The translations under genes were made by a program, and so were the position numbers. From assembly GCA_014860005.1 (NCBI GenBank), contig JACZKP010000178.1:1-64000 (forward strand): a DNA stretch of 64,000 nucleotides, written 5' to 3'. This DNA is from Verrucomicrobiota bacterium. Lineage in GTDB: Bacteria > Verrucomicrobiota > Verrucomicrobiae > Limisphaerales > UBA11358. The notes below the pieces were generated by a model that was given only the letters and a program-made list of their open reading frames with translations, was not told the origin of the DNA and did not search any database. This document shows, piece by piece, positions 44,504 through 53,329 of this stretch (position 1 is the first letter of the stretch; each line of letters opens with the position of its first letter).

Positions 44504-46423
44504 ATGAGCAAGACAACTGAAACAAAAAAGAAAACCGCCGCCATGACCAATGGCGCATCCGCGCGACGAGCGCCCGCCGCCAGACGTGCCGAAGTGGGCG
44601 CGGCCATGTTCGGACGCGACATCCTCGTGGAAGCCCTCGAACGCGAAGGCGTGGAAGTCATCTTTGCCTATCCCGGCGGCGCGAGCATGGAAATCCATCA
44701 GTCGCTGACGAAGTCGAAGATTCGCACCATCCTGCCGCGTCATGAACAGGGCGGCAGTTTTGCGGCGGAGGGTTACGCCCGTTCGACCGGCAAAGCGGGC
44801 GTGTGCATGGGAACGAGCGGTCCCGGCGCGACGAATCTTGTCACCGCCATTGCCGATGCCTACATGGATTCCTGTCCGCTCATCGCCATCACCGGACAGG
44901 TGACGACGAACATGATCGGTCGGGGCGCTTTCCAGGAAACCGACATCATTGGCGTGACGCTGCCCATTGTGAAACATTCCTATCTGGTCACGGATGTGAA
45001 CGACATTGCGCGAATCGTGAAGGAGGCGTTCTACATTGCGCAGAGCGGCCGGCCGGGCCCGGTGGTGATTGATCTGCCCAAGAACATTCAGCAGGCCAAA
45101 ACGCAGCCCGTGTGGCCCACCCTCGACCAGATCAAGAAGGGTTTGCGCGGTTACACTCAACCCGACCTGCGCGCGGACGAAGTGGCGCTCAACGAAATCA
45201 TGGGGCTGATTGAAAAAGCCGAGCGCCCGGTGCTTTACTGTGGCGGTGGCATCATCACGAGCGGCGCGGCGGCGGAGCTTAAGAAGTTCGCCGAAGCTAC
45301 GAACATTCCCGTGACCACCACCTTGATGGGCGTGGGGGGATTTCCGGAGACGCATCCGCTCTCGTTGCGCTGGCTGGGCATGCACGGCGCGGCCTTCGCC
45401 AACTGGGCGGTCAACGGCGAGTACGAGCAACGCAAGTCTTTTAACGACCCGATGGTGAAGGTGAAGGATGGCGCGGACCTGTTGCTCGCGTTCGGCGTGC
45501 GGTTCGACGACCGCGTGACCGGCAAGTTCGAGGAATTCTGCAAACACGGTACGATCGTTCATGTGGATATTGACGCATCCGAGTTGAACAAGAACCGGCG
45601 CGTGCATCTCCCCGTCGTGGGCGACATCAAGGACGCGCTCACGCGGCTCAACGCCATGATTGCCCGCCGACCGTTGAACAAGCAGCACACCGCCTGGCTG
45701 GCGCAGATTGCGGAATGGAAACAAAAGGCGCCGTTCGCTTACGCCATCACCTCCGAGATCGCGGACAGCGACCACATGAAAGACCATCTCACGGGCCAGG
45801 AAAGCCAGATTATCCTGCAACAAATGGTCGTCGAGGCGGTTTACGAACTCACCAAGGGCGAGGCCTACATCACCACGGGTGTCGGCCAGCACCAGATGTG
45901 GGCCGGGCAATGGTACAAGTATTCCTGGCCCCGCCAGTTCATCACCAGCGCCGGCCTCGGTTCGATGGGCTTCGGTTATCCGGCGGCACTCGGCATCAAA
46001 GTGGCGCACCCGGACAAGCAGGTCATTGACATTGACGGCGACGGTTCGTTCCTGATGAACATTCAGGAACTGGCCACGGCGCACGTGGAGAAGATTGCCG
46101 CCAAGGCGATCATCCTCAACAACCAGCATCTCGGCATGGTGGTGCAATGGGAGGATAAATTCTACGCCGGCAACCGCGGTCACACCTACCTTGGCAACCC
46201 GGACGACCGCGCGCAGATCTACCCCGATTACGTGCGCGTGTGCAATTCCTTCAATGTGAAATGCGAACGCGTGATGTACAAAAAGGACCTGCGCCCCGCC
46301 ATTCAGCGGATGCTCGACGCCGACGAACCGTACGTGCTGGACGTGATCGTGCCCTACACCGAACACGTGCTGCCGTTCATTCCCGCCAACCGGACGGTCG
46401 CGGACATGATCTGGAAGGCATAG
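44504..46423 (+). CDS. ilvB: Acetolactate synthase large subunit
   Basis: The 639-residue ThDP-dependent enzyme makes acetolactate or acetohydroxybutyrate for valine, leucine and isoleucine synthesis. The N-terminal domain has the catalytic Glu in RHEQGGSFAAEGYARSTGK. The ThDP-binding GDGSFLMNIQEL...AIILNN motif lies in the C-terminal domain, and GRGAFQETDIIGVTLPIVKH is the family word for the biosynthetic FAD-containing form. I start at the ATG at 44504 (MSKTTETKKKTAAMTNG); the basic extension of about 35 residues before the core is longer than in E. coli. The small subunit gene ilvN is not adjacent. A terminator follows at 46446-46478, and a candidate attenuator lies upstream. Confidence 0.95.
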   Translation: MSKTTETKKKTAAMTNGASARRAPAARRAEVGAAMFGRDILVEALEREGVEVIFAYPGGASMEIHQSLTKSKIRTILPRHEQGGSFAAEGYARSTGKAGVCMGTSGPGATNLVTAIADAYMDSCPLIAITGQVTTNMIGRGAFQETDIIGVTLPIVKHSYLVTDVNDIARIVKEAFYIAQSGRPGPVVIDLPKNIQQAKTQPVWPTLDQIKKGLRGYTQPDLRADEVALNEIMGLIEKAERPVLYCGGGIITSGAAAELKKFAEATNIPVTTTLMGVGGFPETHPLSLRWLGMHGAAFANWAVNGEYEQRKSFNDPMVKVKDGADLLLAFGVRFDDRVTGKFEEFCKHGTIVHVDIDASELNKNRRVHLPVVGDIKDALTRLNAMIARRPLNKQHTAWLAQIAEWKQKAPFAYAITSEIADSDHMKDHLTGQESQIILQQMVVEAVYELTKGEAYITTGVGQHQMWAGQWYKYSWPRQFITSAGLGSMGFGYPAALGIKVAHPDKQVIDIDGDGSFLMNIQELATAHVEKIAAKAIILNNQHLGMVVQWEDKFYAGNRGHTYLGNPDDRAQIYPDYVRVCNSFNVKCERVMYKKDLRPAIQRMLDADEPYVLDVIVPYTEHVLPFIPANRTVADMIWKA

Positions 46424-46445
46424 GGGTGGCAAGTGGAAACTTTAC

Positions 46446-46478
46446 AGGCCGGGCGCAATATCTTGTCGCCCGGCCTTT
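46446..46478 (+). terminator. Rho-independent terminator after ilvB
   Basis: A perfect 10-bp stem AGGCCGGGCG/CGCCCGGCCT with an 11-nt loop is followed by TTGGTTTG, which is a weak T-tract. It lies 23 nt beyond the ilvB stop. Confidence 0.7.
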
Positions 46479-46500
46479 GGTTTGTCAGGCTGGCGAGGTG

Positions 46501-47550
46501 ATGCGGAAAATCATTGTCGTTCTGTGGCTGGCGTGCGCGCTTACGGCGCCGGGCGCGGAACGTTTCTTCGACTTCGGCGAATTTCCGGCAGGCCAGACGC
46601 CGCCCGGTTTTCGCAGTGTGGTGGCGGGCGAGGGTTCGCCGGGGGATTGGAGGATCGTCATGGACGAAGTGCCGCCGCGGCTTGAGCCGTTGTCGGACAA
46701 GGCCCCGGCGCTGACCCGCCGGGCCGTGCTCGCCCAATTGAGCCGGGAACCGAATGACGAGCGTTTTCCCATTCTGATGTTCGACGGTGAGACGTTCGGT
46801 GATTTTGAACTGACCACACGGTTGAAACTGATCAGTGGTCAAACCGCGCAGATGGCGGGCATCGCGTTTCGCATGCGGGACGAGAAGAATTTCTACGTCG
46901 TCCGCGCGAGCGGTCTGGGCCGCAATGTCCGTTTTTACAAGGTGGTGGACGGCGCGCGCAGCCAGCCGATTGGCCCGACGGTGGACGTTCCCACTGGCGT
47001 CTGGCAGGAATTGAAGATCGAGTGCAAGGCCAACAAGATCCAAGTCTGGTTTAACGGCAAGGACATCATTCCCCCGCTCACGGACAACAGTTTTCAGGTG
47101 GGCAAGATCGGTTTCTGGACGATGGCCGACGCGGTGACTCATTTTGCGGACACCAAGATCGTCTATACGCGACGCGAAATTCCAGCGGTGGCCATGGTGC
47201 GGGACATGGTCAAAAAATATCCGCGCCTGCGCGATCTGCGCGTGTATGCGCTCGACGACAACCGGGAACCGCGGGTGGTGGGCAGCAAGCAGGAAGAGGC
47301 CCTCGGCAGTCCTGGCGGAGAATCCGAAGAAGACTGCATCGCCAACGGCAGCACCTACTACGGCAAGGACCGGCAATCGGTTTCCGTCGTGCTGCCGTTG
47401 CGCGACCGCAATGGCGATCCAATCGCCGCGGTGCGGTTGGTGATGGACACTTTTTCCGGTCAGACCCAGCAAAATGCCCTGGCCCGCGCCCGGCCCATCG
47501 TCCAGCAGATGCAGGCGCGGGTGAGTTCATTGCAGGAGCTGGCACCGTAA
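46501..47550 (+). CDS. Exported DUF1080-like (concanavalin-fold) protein
   Basis: The 349-residue protein starts at the ATG at 46501, preceded by a GGCGAGG ribosome-binding site. The signal peptide is MRKIIVVLWLACALTAPGAE. The body has the jelly-roll words of the 3-keto-disaccharide-hydrolase/DUF1080 group: FGDFELTTRLKLISGQTAQM, AGIAFRMRDEKNFYVVRASG, VWQELKIECKANKIQVWFNG and VGKIGFWTMADAVTHF. A C-terminal part (MVRDMVKKYPRLRDLRVYAL to the end) is different and not recognised. It is probably a periplasmic carbohydrate-related protein. Confidence 0.75.
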   Translation: MRKIIVVLWLACALTAPGAERFFDFGEFPAGQTPPGFRSVVAGEGSPGDWRIVMDEVPPRLEPLSDKAPALTRRAVLAQLSREPNDERFPILMFDGETFGDFELTTRLKLISGQTAQMAGIAFRMRDEKNFYVVRASGLGRNVRFYKVVDGARSQPIGPTVDVPTGVWQELKIECKANKIQVWFNGKDIIPPLTDNSFQVGKIGFWTMADAVTHFADTKIVYTRREIPAVAMVRDMVKKYPRLRDLRVYALDDNREPRVVGSKQEEALGSPGGESEEDCIANGSTYYGKDRQSVSVVLPLRDRNGDPIAAVRLVMDTFSGQTQQNALARARPIVQQMQARVSSLQELAP

Positions 47551-47754
47551 CCCCGCCGGCCTGCTGGTCTGCCGCGGCTTCAAGTACGTTCCGGGTTTCG
47601 CTTGCCCTCGGTGGTTTTGAGGGAACCTCGGGTGATAATCTGCATCCCATGTTCTGAGAGGGGCAAGGGGGTTTCGTAACACCGGCATGAGCAGATTTGA
47701 GTTTTTCAAGATCTCCAAACCGGTGGCGAGGCTCTTGCTTTCTCGGTGGCAAGT

Positions 47755-48300
47755 ATGCGATTGGGCGTTTTCATCGAACGCGACGGCGTGTTGAACAAAG
47801 TGCGCGTGGAGCGCCAGCATCAGGTCAGTCCTGTCATGCTGGAAGATTTCCGCGTTTGCCGGGCCGCCCGCCCGTTGCTGCAGAGTTTGAAGGCGGCGGG
47901 TTTCGTTCTGATCGCCACCACCAACCAGCCCGGCCTGTCCCACGGCCATCTGCCACGCCGGGAGCTGGACCGAATGCACGAGCAGTTGCGCCGGGAGTTG
48001 CCGCTCGACGACATATTGATCTGCCCGCATGACGCGACTGACGACTGCCCGTGCCGCAAGCCCCGCCCGGGGTTGCTGGAAGAAGCGGGATTCCAGTGGC
48101 ACTTGGACTTGGATCGTTCCTTCGTCATCAGCGACAAGTGGCAGGACGCCGAAGCGGCCCGCCAAGCCGGCTGCACCTCGGTGGTCATCAAATCTCCTTG
48201 GCTGGGATCCGGTCATCACGATTTGCTCGTGCCATCCCTGGCGGCGGCAGTCGAGAAAGTGCTCCAATTGCACGCGACCCCCAACCTGGTCTTCGCGTAA
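47755..48300 (+). CDS. HAD-IIIA phosphatase of the GmhB type, with Glu in place of the nucleophile
   Basis: The 181-residue protein resembles D-glycero-heptose-1,7-bisphosphate phosphatase. It has the HAD start MRLGVFIERDGVLNK, IATTNQPGLSHGHL (motif II region), the zinc loop CPHDATDDCPCRKPRPGLL and FVISDKWQDAEAARQAGC (motif III/IV, with DKWQD where GmhB usually has GD...D). In GmhB motif I reads DRDG with the first Asp as nucleophile; here it is Glu8-Arg-Asp10. The enzyme may therefore be inactive or have changed chemistry. A heptosyltransferase lies 1 kb away (49317-50345). ATG at 47755. Confidence 0.75.
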   Translation: MRLGVFIERDGVLNKVRVERQHQVSPVMLEDFRVCRAARPLLQSLKAAGFVLIATTNQPGLSHGHLPRRELDRMHEQLRRELPLDDILICPHDATDDCPCRKPRPGLLEEAGFQWHLDLDRSFVISDKWQDAEAARQAGCTSVVIKSPWLGSGHHDLLVPSLAAAVEKVLQLHATPNLVFA

Positions 48301-48360
48301 ACTCTTCCTTGGGGGTACGACTACCTCGTCACGGTTTGCGTCAGCTCCAGGCTTCGATGC

Positions 48361-49215
48361 CTAACGCCTTCCAGGTATTTCTGGCGCGGGGAAGTCACTT
48401 GGCGCTGGCCGGCGCACGCCGCCGGCGACGACATACTTGCCATTGTCATCCACGTGCAGCCGAGGACGGGAATTGACGTATTCGTATGTCTGGCGCAGCA
48501 CCACGTCACCATCCGGGTTCACCATCGTGTAGTTGAACGAGCGGGCACCGTCCTGAAACAGCAGGTGCAGATTGCTGAATTTGTCGAGTTGCGGTTCCGG
48601 ACGACTGAAGGAAACCATCGGACCGATGGGAAACACTTTGATCAATCTCGATTCCGATGAGTCGGTCAGTTTCAGATAAAGCCGCAGTTGCGTGCGCATA
48701 TAGTTGGCCTGCTGCAGCGTGTATTTGCGGACTTCCGGGACTTCGTTCGTTGTGCCGGGTGCCAGCGGCACGCCAAATTCCTGGGACCACAGTTTGGTGC
48801 CGTTAATGATGTCAAAGGCTTTTGGGGGGGAGTTATGCAAGATGTCCCATTCCTTGACGCGGACGGTGGCGATGACCTTGTAGCGGCCCGTCCGGGAAAG
48901 CACAAAGTGCGGGGCCAGATCCACCCGCCGCGTGGCCATCTGCGAGGATTCCAGCGCGAACTCCCCCAGGACAGGTACTTCACTGTTCTTTACGACCACG
49001 AATCCATCGCTGGATTCAATCGAGAATACAAGCCAGTCCGGCTCGCTGCCAAAACGCAACGTCTGCCCGGAACGATTAGTGATCCGCACCGCAGCGGGCA
49101 GACTCTCGCCGGCGAGGAATTGCTCCTGTTCGAGCGTGACTTCCACCGTTACCTGCGCGCCGGCCGGCAACCACGCTGCCAACACCAATCCAAGGATCAG
49201 GCCTTCAAGTTTCAT
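48361..49215 (-). CDS. Secreted hypothetical protein
   Basis: The 284-residue protein has a clear signal peptide (MKLEGLILGLVLAAWLPAGA) and an Ig-like N-terminal domain pattern (VTVEVTLEQEQFLAGESLPAAV ... FSIESSDGFVVVKNS) of the kind used to describe protein-interaction or peptidase-associated beta domains. A charged C-terminus (VVAGGVRRPAPSDFPAPEIP) ends it. No enzymatic motif is seen. It is an unassigned periplasmic or surface protein of the Verrucomicrobiota type. Its neighbours are the GmhB-like gene (convergent) and the heptosyltransferase. Confidence 0.7.
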   Translation of the reverse strand: MKLEGLILGLVLAAWLPAGAQVTVEVTLEQEQFLAGESLPAAVRITNRSGQTLRFGSEPDWLVFSIESSDGFVVVKNSEVPVLGEFALESSQMATRRVDLAPHFVLSRTGRYKVIATVRVKEWDILHNSPPKAFDIINGTKLWSQEFGVPLAPGTTNEVPEVRKYTLQQANYMRTQLRLYLKLTDSSESRLIKVFPIGPMVSFSRPEPQLDKFSNLHLLFQDGARSFNYTMVNPDGDVVLRQTYEYVNSRPRLHVDDNGKYVVAGGVRRPAPSDFPAPEIPGRR

Positions 49216-49316
49216 TCAACCACTTTAAGCGGCTCCTGAAATGTGGCAAGCTGCAAACCCGCGCAAAAAAACCACTTTGGAATATCCCTTGCCCCGATTC
49301 ACCGCCATCTACCAAG

Positions 49317-50345
49317 TCACCGTTTTTGCCCAGCCTCCAGCAACCGGCGCGCACGCTCGGCAACCGCCTCGGGTGAAATCGCTGTCAGACACTCCATGGG
49401 CTGCGGCCACGCGCAGTGCGATTTCAAGCACGGCGCACAGGGCAAGGGATGTCGCAGCACGTGTTCAAGTTGACCGTAGGGACCGGTACGGCGCGGCTCC
49501 GTAGGGCCAAACATCGCCACCACCGGCTTGCGCAGCGCCACTGCTATATGCATGGGGCCGGTGTCGTTCGTGATCATTAACTCGCACCGGCGCACCCACT
49601 CCACCATTTCCGGCAGGGAAGTCTGGCCGGTCAAATCCACACAGCGCTCGGGGAAGCCCCGCCAGAGGAATTCGCCCAATGGAATGTCGTCCGTACCACC
49701 GAGCACGGCAAATCGTACCTCGGCGAAATGCCGGGCCAAATGCTTCATCACTGCGGCGAAATGCTCCACCGGCCAGCGTTTGTTCGCCCAGCGCGCGCCA
49801 GGTTGGAGCGCGACCCAGCGGACTCCTTCCGCCGGCCATTTCATCCTGACACTCGTTGCCAGGGCGGGGCGCTCCGGCAACCAGTCAAAGTTCCAGTGCG
49901 TGGGCACCCCGAGTCGCGGCAACACAGCCAGATACCAATCCACGGCATGGGTGTGAAACGACGCACGATTCACCATGAGGTCATAGAATCCTCGCGCCCC
50001 CTCACGTGGTTCATCAAGGCCGACCAGTAGTTTGCCATTGGCCAGCCACGCAAACGCACCGCTGCGCGCCAACCCTTGCAGGTCTATCACCCAGTCATAA
50101 GCCTGCGCCCGCAACCAGCGTACACTGCTCAGCATTTCCGGCCAATGAACCGGCGACGCCCAGCGGCGGCGTTCAAAGCGGACCACTTTGGCGAGATCAG
50201 GATCGCCCTCCAGCAATGGGGCCAGGGCGGAATCCAACCACCAATGAATCTCGGCGGTGGGAATATGGCGTTTGAGCAGGCGCAGCACGGGAAGCGCCTG
50301 CACCACGTCGCCCAGCGAGCTGGGTTTAAGGATGAGGATTCTCAA
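49317..50345 (-). CDS. Glycosyltransferase family 9 (ADP-heptose:LPS heptosyltransferase-like)
   Basis: The 342-residue enzyme opens MRILILKPSSLGDVVQALPV, the GT9 signature. It has VIDLQGLARSGAFAWLANG, VALQPGARWANKRWPVEHFA, FAVLGGTDDIPLGEFL, CELMITNDTGPMHIAVALRKPVVAMFGPTEPRRTGPY and a Cys-rich end (PCAPCLKSHCAWPQPMECL). It should transfer heptose to the LPS inner core from ADP-heptose on the cytoplasmic side of the inner membrane. It is consistent with lpxD and the GmhB-like gene. It is followed on the same strand by other small enzymes. Confidence 0.92.
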   Translation of the reverse strand: MRILILKPSSLGDVVQALPVLRLLKRHIPTAEIHWWLDSALAPLLEGDPDLAKVVRFERRRWASPVHWPEMLSSVRWLRAQAYDWVIDLQGLARSGAFAWLANGKLLVGLDEPREGARGFYDLMVNRASFHTHAVDWYLAVLPRLGVPTHWNFDWLPERPALATSVRMKWPAEGVRWVALQPGARWANKRWPVEHFAAVMKHLARHFAEVRFAVLGGTDDIPLGEFLWRGFPERCVDLTGQTSLPEMVEWVRRCELMITNDTGPMHIAVALRKPVVAMFGPTEPRRTGPYGQLEHVLRHPLPCAPCLKSHCAWPQPMECLTAISPEAVAERARRLLEAGQKR

Positions 50346-50409
50346 GTGAGACGTGATGCGTGAACCGTGAAACGCGCCCGGCGCGGCAGCTCAAACCACG
50401 CATCACGCA

Positions 50410-51132
50410 TCACCTTCCGTAGGCCAGCCGTTCCGCCAACCGTTGCGGCAATCCGGCAGCCAGGATTTTCTTCTGGGCGGTTGCGATATCGTAATCCAAG
50501 CGGCGTAACTCAATCGTGCCTTCATGCACGTCGTAAATAACGTATGCCGACTTGGGATTATTATCGCGCGGTTGGCCGACGGCACCCACGTTGACGAAGT
50601 ATTTCTTGCCGGGTTCGACCTTGAATTTCGAGTAGGTGCCGCCTCGCACCATGTTGTCGCGCATGAACGCCACCGGCACGTGCGTATGGCCGAAAAAACA
50701 GACGGCGGTGTTCTGGTAGGTGAAACTGGCGGCGGCGGCGAGTTTATCAAACACATAACCCCAACGCTGCGGGCCATCAAGGGTCGCATGCACCAGCGTA
50801 AAACTGGTGACCATCCGCGTGTATTTGAGGTCGCGCAGCCATTGGCGGTCAGCCTCGCTCAACTGTTTGCGTGTCCAGTTCACCGCCTCGGCGGCGGCGG
50901 GATTGAAACCATCGAGGTGCTCATCGGAGGAGCAGTATTCGTCGTGGTTGCCCTTCACGCAGGGCATGGCCATGGTGCGGACAATGTCGAGGCACTCCTT
51001 GGGATTGGCATTGTAACCGACCACGTCACCCAAGCACGCATAATGAGTAATCTTCTGCTGCTTGCAGTCTTCCAGAACGACCTGAAACGCCTCCAGGTTG
51101 GCGTGAATGTCGGCTATGATGGCAAACTTCAT
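50410..51132 (-). CDS. Calcineurin-like metallophosphoesterase (YfcE/MJ0936 type)
   Basis: The 240-residue protein has the metallophosphoesterase motifs in order: DIHANLEAF (residues 8-16; Asp and His metal ligands), GDVVGYNANP, GNHDEY (His general acid) and GHTHVPVAF near the C-terminus. The family hydrolyses cyclic nucleotides or phosphodiesters; the substrate cannot be assigned. Its stop lies 64 bp from the heptosyltransferase start, and the acylphosphatase gene ends 7 bp upstream, so it is probably in the same operon. Confidence 0.92.
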   Translation of the reverse strand: MKFAIIADIHANLEAFQVVLEDCKQQKITHYACLGDVVGYNANPKECLDIVRTMAMPCVKGNHDEYCSSDEHLDGFNPAAAEAVNWTRKQLSEADRQWLRDLKYTRMVTSFTLVHATLDGPQRWGYVFDKLAAAASFTYQNTAVCFFGHTHVPVAFMRDNMVRGGTYSKFKVEPGKKYFVNVGAVGQPRDNNPKSAYVIYDVHEGTIELRRLDYDIATAQKKILAAGLPQRLAERLAYGR

Positions 51133-51139
51133 TTACTTC

Positions 51140-51418
51140 CTATCGCACAATCTCAAATCCGCGAAATTCATTCTGCGCTTCGGTCCAGCTCACGTCTTCC
51201 CGGCGGATGTTCGCGGCCAGACCTGACTCGCGAATCGCCTCGCGGAACGCTTCCAGTTCCGCCCGGTCACCTTCGGCCACCAACTCCACCCGGCCGTCTG
51301 ACAAGTTACGCACGACGCCGGCAACTTCAAATCCCATCGCCACGCGCCGCACTGTAAACCTAAAGCCCACCCCTTGCACGTGACCGGAGTAAAAAACCTG
51401 CATCCGGCAGCGCTTCAT
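51140..51418 (-). CDS. acyP: Acylphosphatase
   Basis: The 92-residue enzyme hydrolyses acyl phosphates to carboxylate and phosphate. It has the canonical VFYSGHVQGVGFRFTVRRVA, with the catalytic Arg20 in GFRF and Asn38 in VRNLSDGRVE, followed by VELVAEGDRAELEAF. I use the ATG at 51418 (MKRCRMQVFYSG); longer frames upstream have no family support. It is 7 bp upstream of the metallophosphoesterase gene. Confidence 0.95.
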   Translation of the reverse strand: MKRCRMQVFYSGHVQGVGFRFTVRRVAMGFEVAGVVRNLSDGRVELVAEGDRAELEAFREAIRESGLAANIRREDVSWTEAQNEFRGFEIVR

Positions 51419-51656
51419 GGCACGCCGCCGCCCGGCGAACGTGACTTCGGCAACGCAGCGGCGGGCCAGGCGCTCGTTTCCGCCGATTTTTGCATCGCAG
51501 GGATGTAGCCAAAGCCCGTGCCACAACGCAATGTTTTTCCTCACAGGAATTGATCTCCATCCCCGTTGCATGGACGGTCGGCGCTGCCGGGGCACGAACT
51601 GAGCACGAATTGGGATTTGACCTGTCCTTAAACCACCGATTACGCTCCGCGCCGCT

Positions 51657-52265
51657 GTGAACATCGGCTCAATCATCCACTTTGTCCGGCTGGGGCTTAC
51701 GAAGAACCGCATCGGCCGGTTGCTGCATTCCAATCGGGGCAATGAGATGCTCTATCCCGAAGGCTGGGAGCCCAAAGTGCTCAAATGCCTGTGCGAAACG
51801 AAGTGGAACGGGCCGGTCTGGGACGTGGGCGCGTTTGTCGGGCGGCACGCGTACCGGGTGGCCAAGTTCCACCGGGTCTATGCCTTCGAGCCGAATCTCA
51901 ATGCCCTGCAATTCCTCGGTTACAATGTGAAGGACTGTCAAAACGTCGTGGTCGTGCCCTGCGCGTTGACGGTGGATGGCCAGCCGATGAAAGGCACTGT
52001 GGACCCCGACTTTCTCAAAACGCCCACCGGCCCGCAGGTGGCCACCCTCTCCATCGCCGAGGCGCTGCAAAAGTTCGGCCGGCCCGGCGTGATCAAGATA
52101 GACATCGAAGGCGGCGAATACGACATGCTCAAGTGTGAACTGTTGTTCGATCTTACACTGCTGATCGAGTGGCACCACGAGATTCCCACCGAGCTGCCGC
52201 ACTGGACAATTCAGACGATTGATGAGACGCACTCGTTGCTGACCCCGCGCCAGCCCGGCGCGTGA
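51657..52265 (+). CDS. FkbM-family methyltransferase-like protein
   Basis: The 202-residue protein starts at a GTG at 51657 (MNIGSIIHFVRLGLTKNRIG). It has the SAM-binding DVGAFVGRHA and HRVYAFEPNLNALQFL, then VATLSIAEALQKFGRPGVIKIDIEGGEYDML with the FkbM KxDIEGxE motif. It may methylate a polysaccharide or another envelope metabolite. Its stop overlaps the start of the glycosyltransferase downstream (TGATG), so the pair is co-translated. Confidence 0.85.
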   Translation: MNIGSIIHFVRLGLTKNRIGRLLHSNRGNEMLYPEGWEPKVLKCLCETKWNGPVWDVGAFVGRHAYRVAKFHRVYAFEPNLNALQFLGYNVKDCQNVVVVPCALTVDGQPMKGTVDPDFLKTPTGPQVATLSIAEALQKFGRPGVIKIDIEGGEYDMLKCELLFDLTLLIEWHHEIPTELPHWTIQTIDETHSLLTPRQPGA

Positions 52266-53302
52266 TGCTGGACATGGCCTCCTCGCCCTCGGTCAGCCTG
52301 CTCATCCCGACGCACAACAACGCGCGCACCGTTGCGGAAACCATCGAGTCCTGCACGCGCCAGACCTTTCGCGACCTGGAAATCATCATCTATGACGAGG
52401 CCAGCAAGGACGCGACCCGGGAGATCATCAATGCCGCGGCGGCCCGCGACCCACGCATCCGCGTTCTGACCAGCGAGGAAAACTCCGGACCGTTGATGGC
52501 GTGGCGCAAATTGCTGTACGAGGCCCGCGGCCGCTACTGCACCTGGGTCTGGTCGGACGACCTCATTCTGCCGCGCTACGTCGAGGTGCTGCGCGGCGCG
52601 TTGGAGCAGAACCCGTCCCACCTGCTCGCTGGCTGCAACGCCTACCGGTATTATTATCCCACCGATCCAAGAATTCCGGTGCCGCCAGCCAATCTGAATC
52701 AGCCGGACCCAAGCTGGGGTTTCTTGAATGAGCTGTACCCAACGGCCACCCTCAAGGGCGACGCATACGCACTGGGCATTTTTGCGAAGGTTTATCCTGT
52801 GACGCAAATGTGCAACTTGTTCAAAACTTCCGCCGTGAAAGAGGTGTTTGATCACTACATCCAGCTCGATAATCCCTTCGGCTTCGATTACTCCCGGATG
52901 GCCTACGGTAACGACGTGGCGTTTCTGAGCGAAATGGGCCTGCGCTCGGGCGAACTGGTGCAGGTGGGCGATCCCTTGGTGGTCGCGCGCTCCACGCCCA
53001 ACAGCCTGACCGAACGGCTGATCAAGAAAGACCGCTGGCAGTACTGGCTGCAATATACCTGGGCGTTCTACCACGGGTGGTCGCGGTGTCGCCAACTCTC
53101 ACCGCGCATGGATACCCTCATCAACCTCGCGCTGGATCGTGTTCACTTCTGCAACCTGCCATACGGACTGAAGAACCGACTCTGGCCGAAACACGCGAAT
53201 CCATTCCGCGCCGCTCGCGCGCTCTGGTTCATCCTGCGCCATGACCGGCACTTCAAAAAGGACGCGGGGCCAGCCTCCATGGAAGCTTATCTTTTACGGT
53301 AA
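52265..53302 (+). CDS. Glycosyltransferase family 2
   Basis: The 345-residue protein begins at the ATG at 52265 and shows the GT-A fold: VSLLIPTHNNARTVAETIES, IIIYDEASKDATREI (usually D-x-S-x-D), then RGRYCTWVWSDDLILPRYVE with the DxD-like SDD motif. It probably builds cell-surface polysaccharide in the cytoplasm; the donor and acceptor are unknown. It overlaps the FkbM-like gene by the last base of its stop, so the two probably act on the same glycan. Confidence 0.9.
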   Translation: MLDMASSPSVSLLIPTHNNARTVAETIESCTRQTFRDLEIIIYDEASKDATREIINAAAARDPRIRVLTSEENSGPLMAWRKLLYEARGRYCTWVWSDDLILPRYVEVLRGALEQNPSHLLAGCNAYRYYYPTDPRIPVPPANLNQPDPSWGFLNELYPTATLKGDAYALGIFAKVYPVTQMCNLFKTSAVKEVFDHYIQLDNPFGFDYSRMAYGNDVAFLSEMGLRSGELVQVGDPLVVARSTPNSLTERLIKKDRWQYWLQYTWAFYHGWSRCRQLSPRMDTLINLALDRVHFCNLPYGLKNRLWPKHANPFRAARALWFILRHDRHFKKDAGPASMEAYLLR

Positions 53303-53329
53303 GCGTGGCGACTTCAATTCATCCGCCGC

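Noticed and set aside
44465..46432. 655-residue frame on the minus strand
   Set aside because: Antisense shadow of ilvB, His/Val-rich composition, no recognisable motifs.
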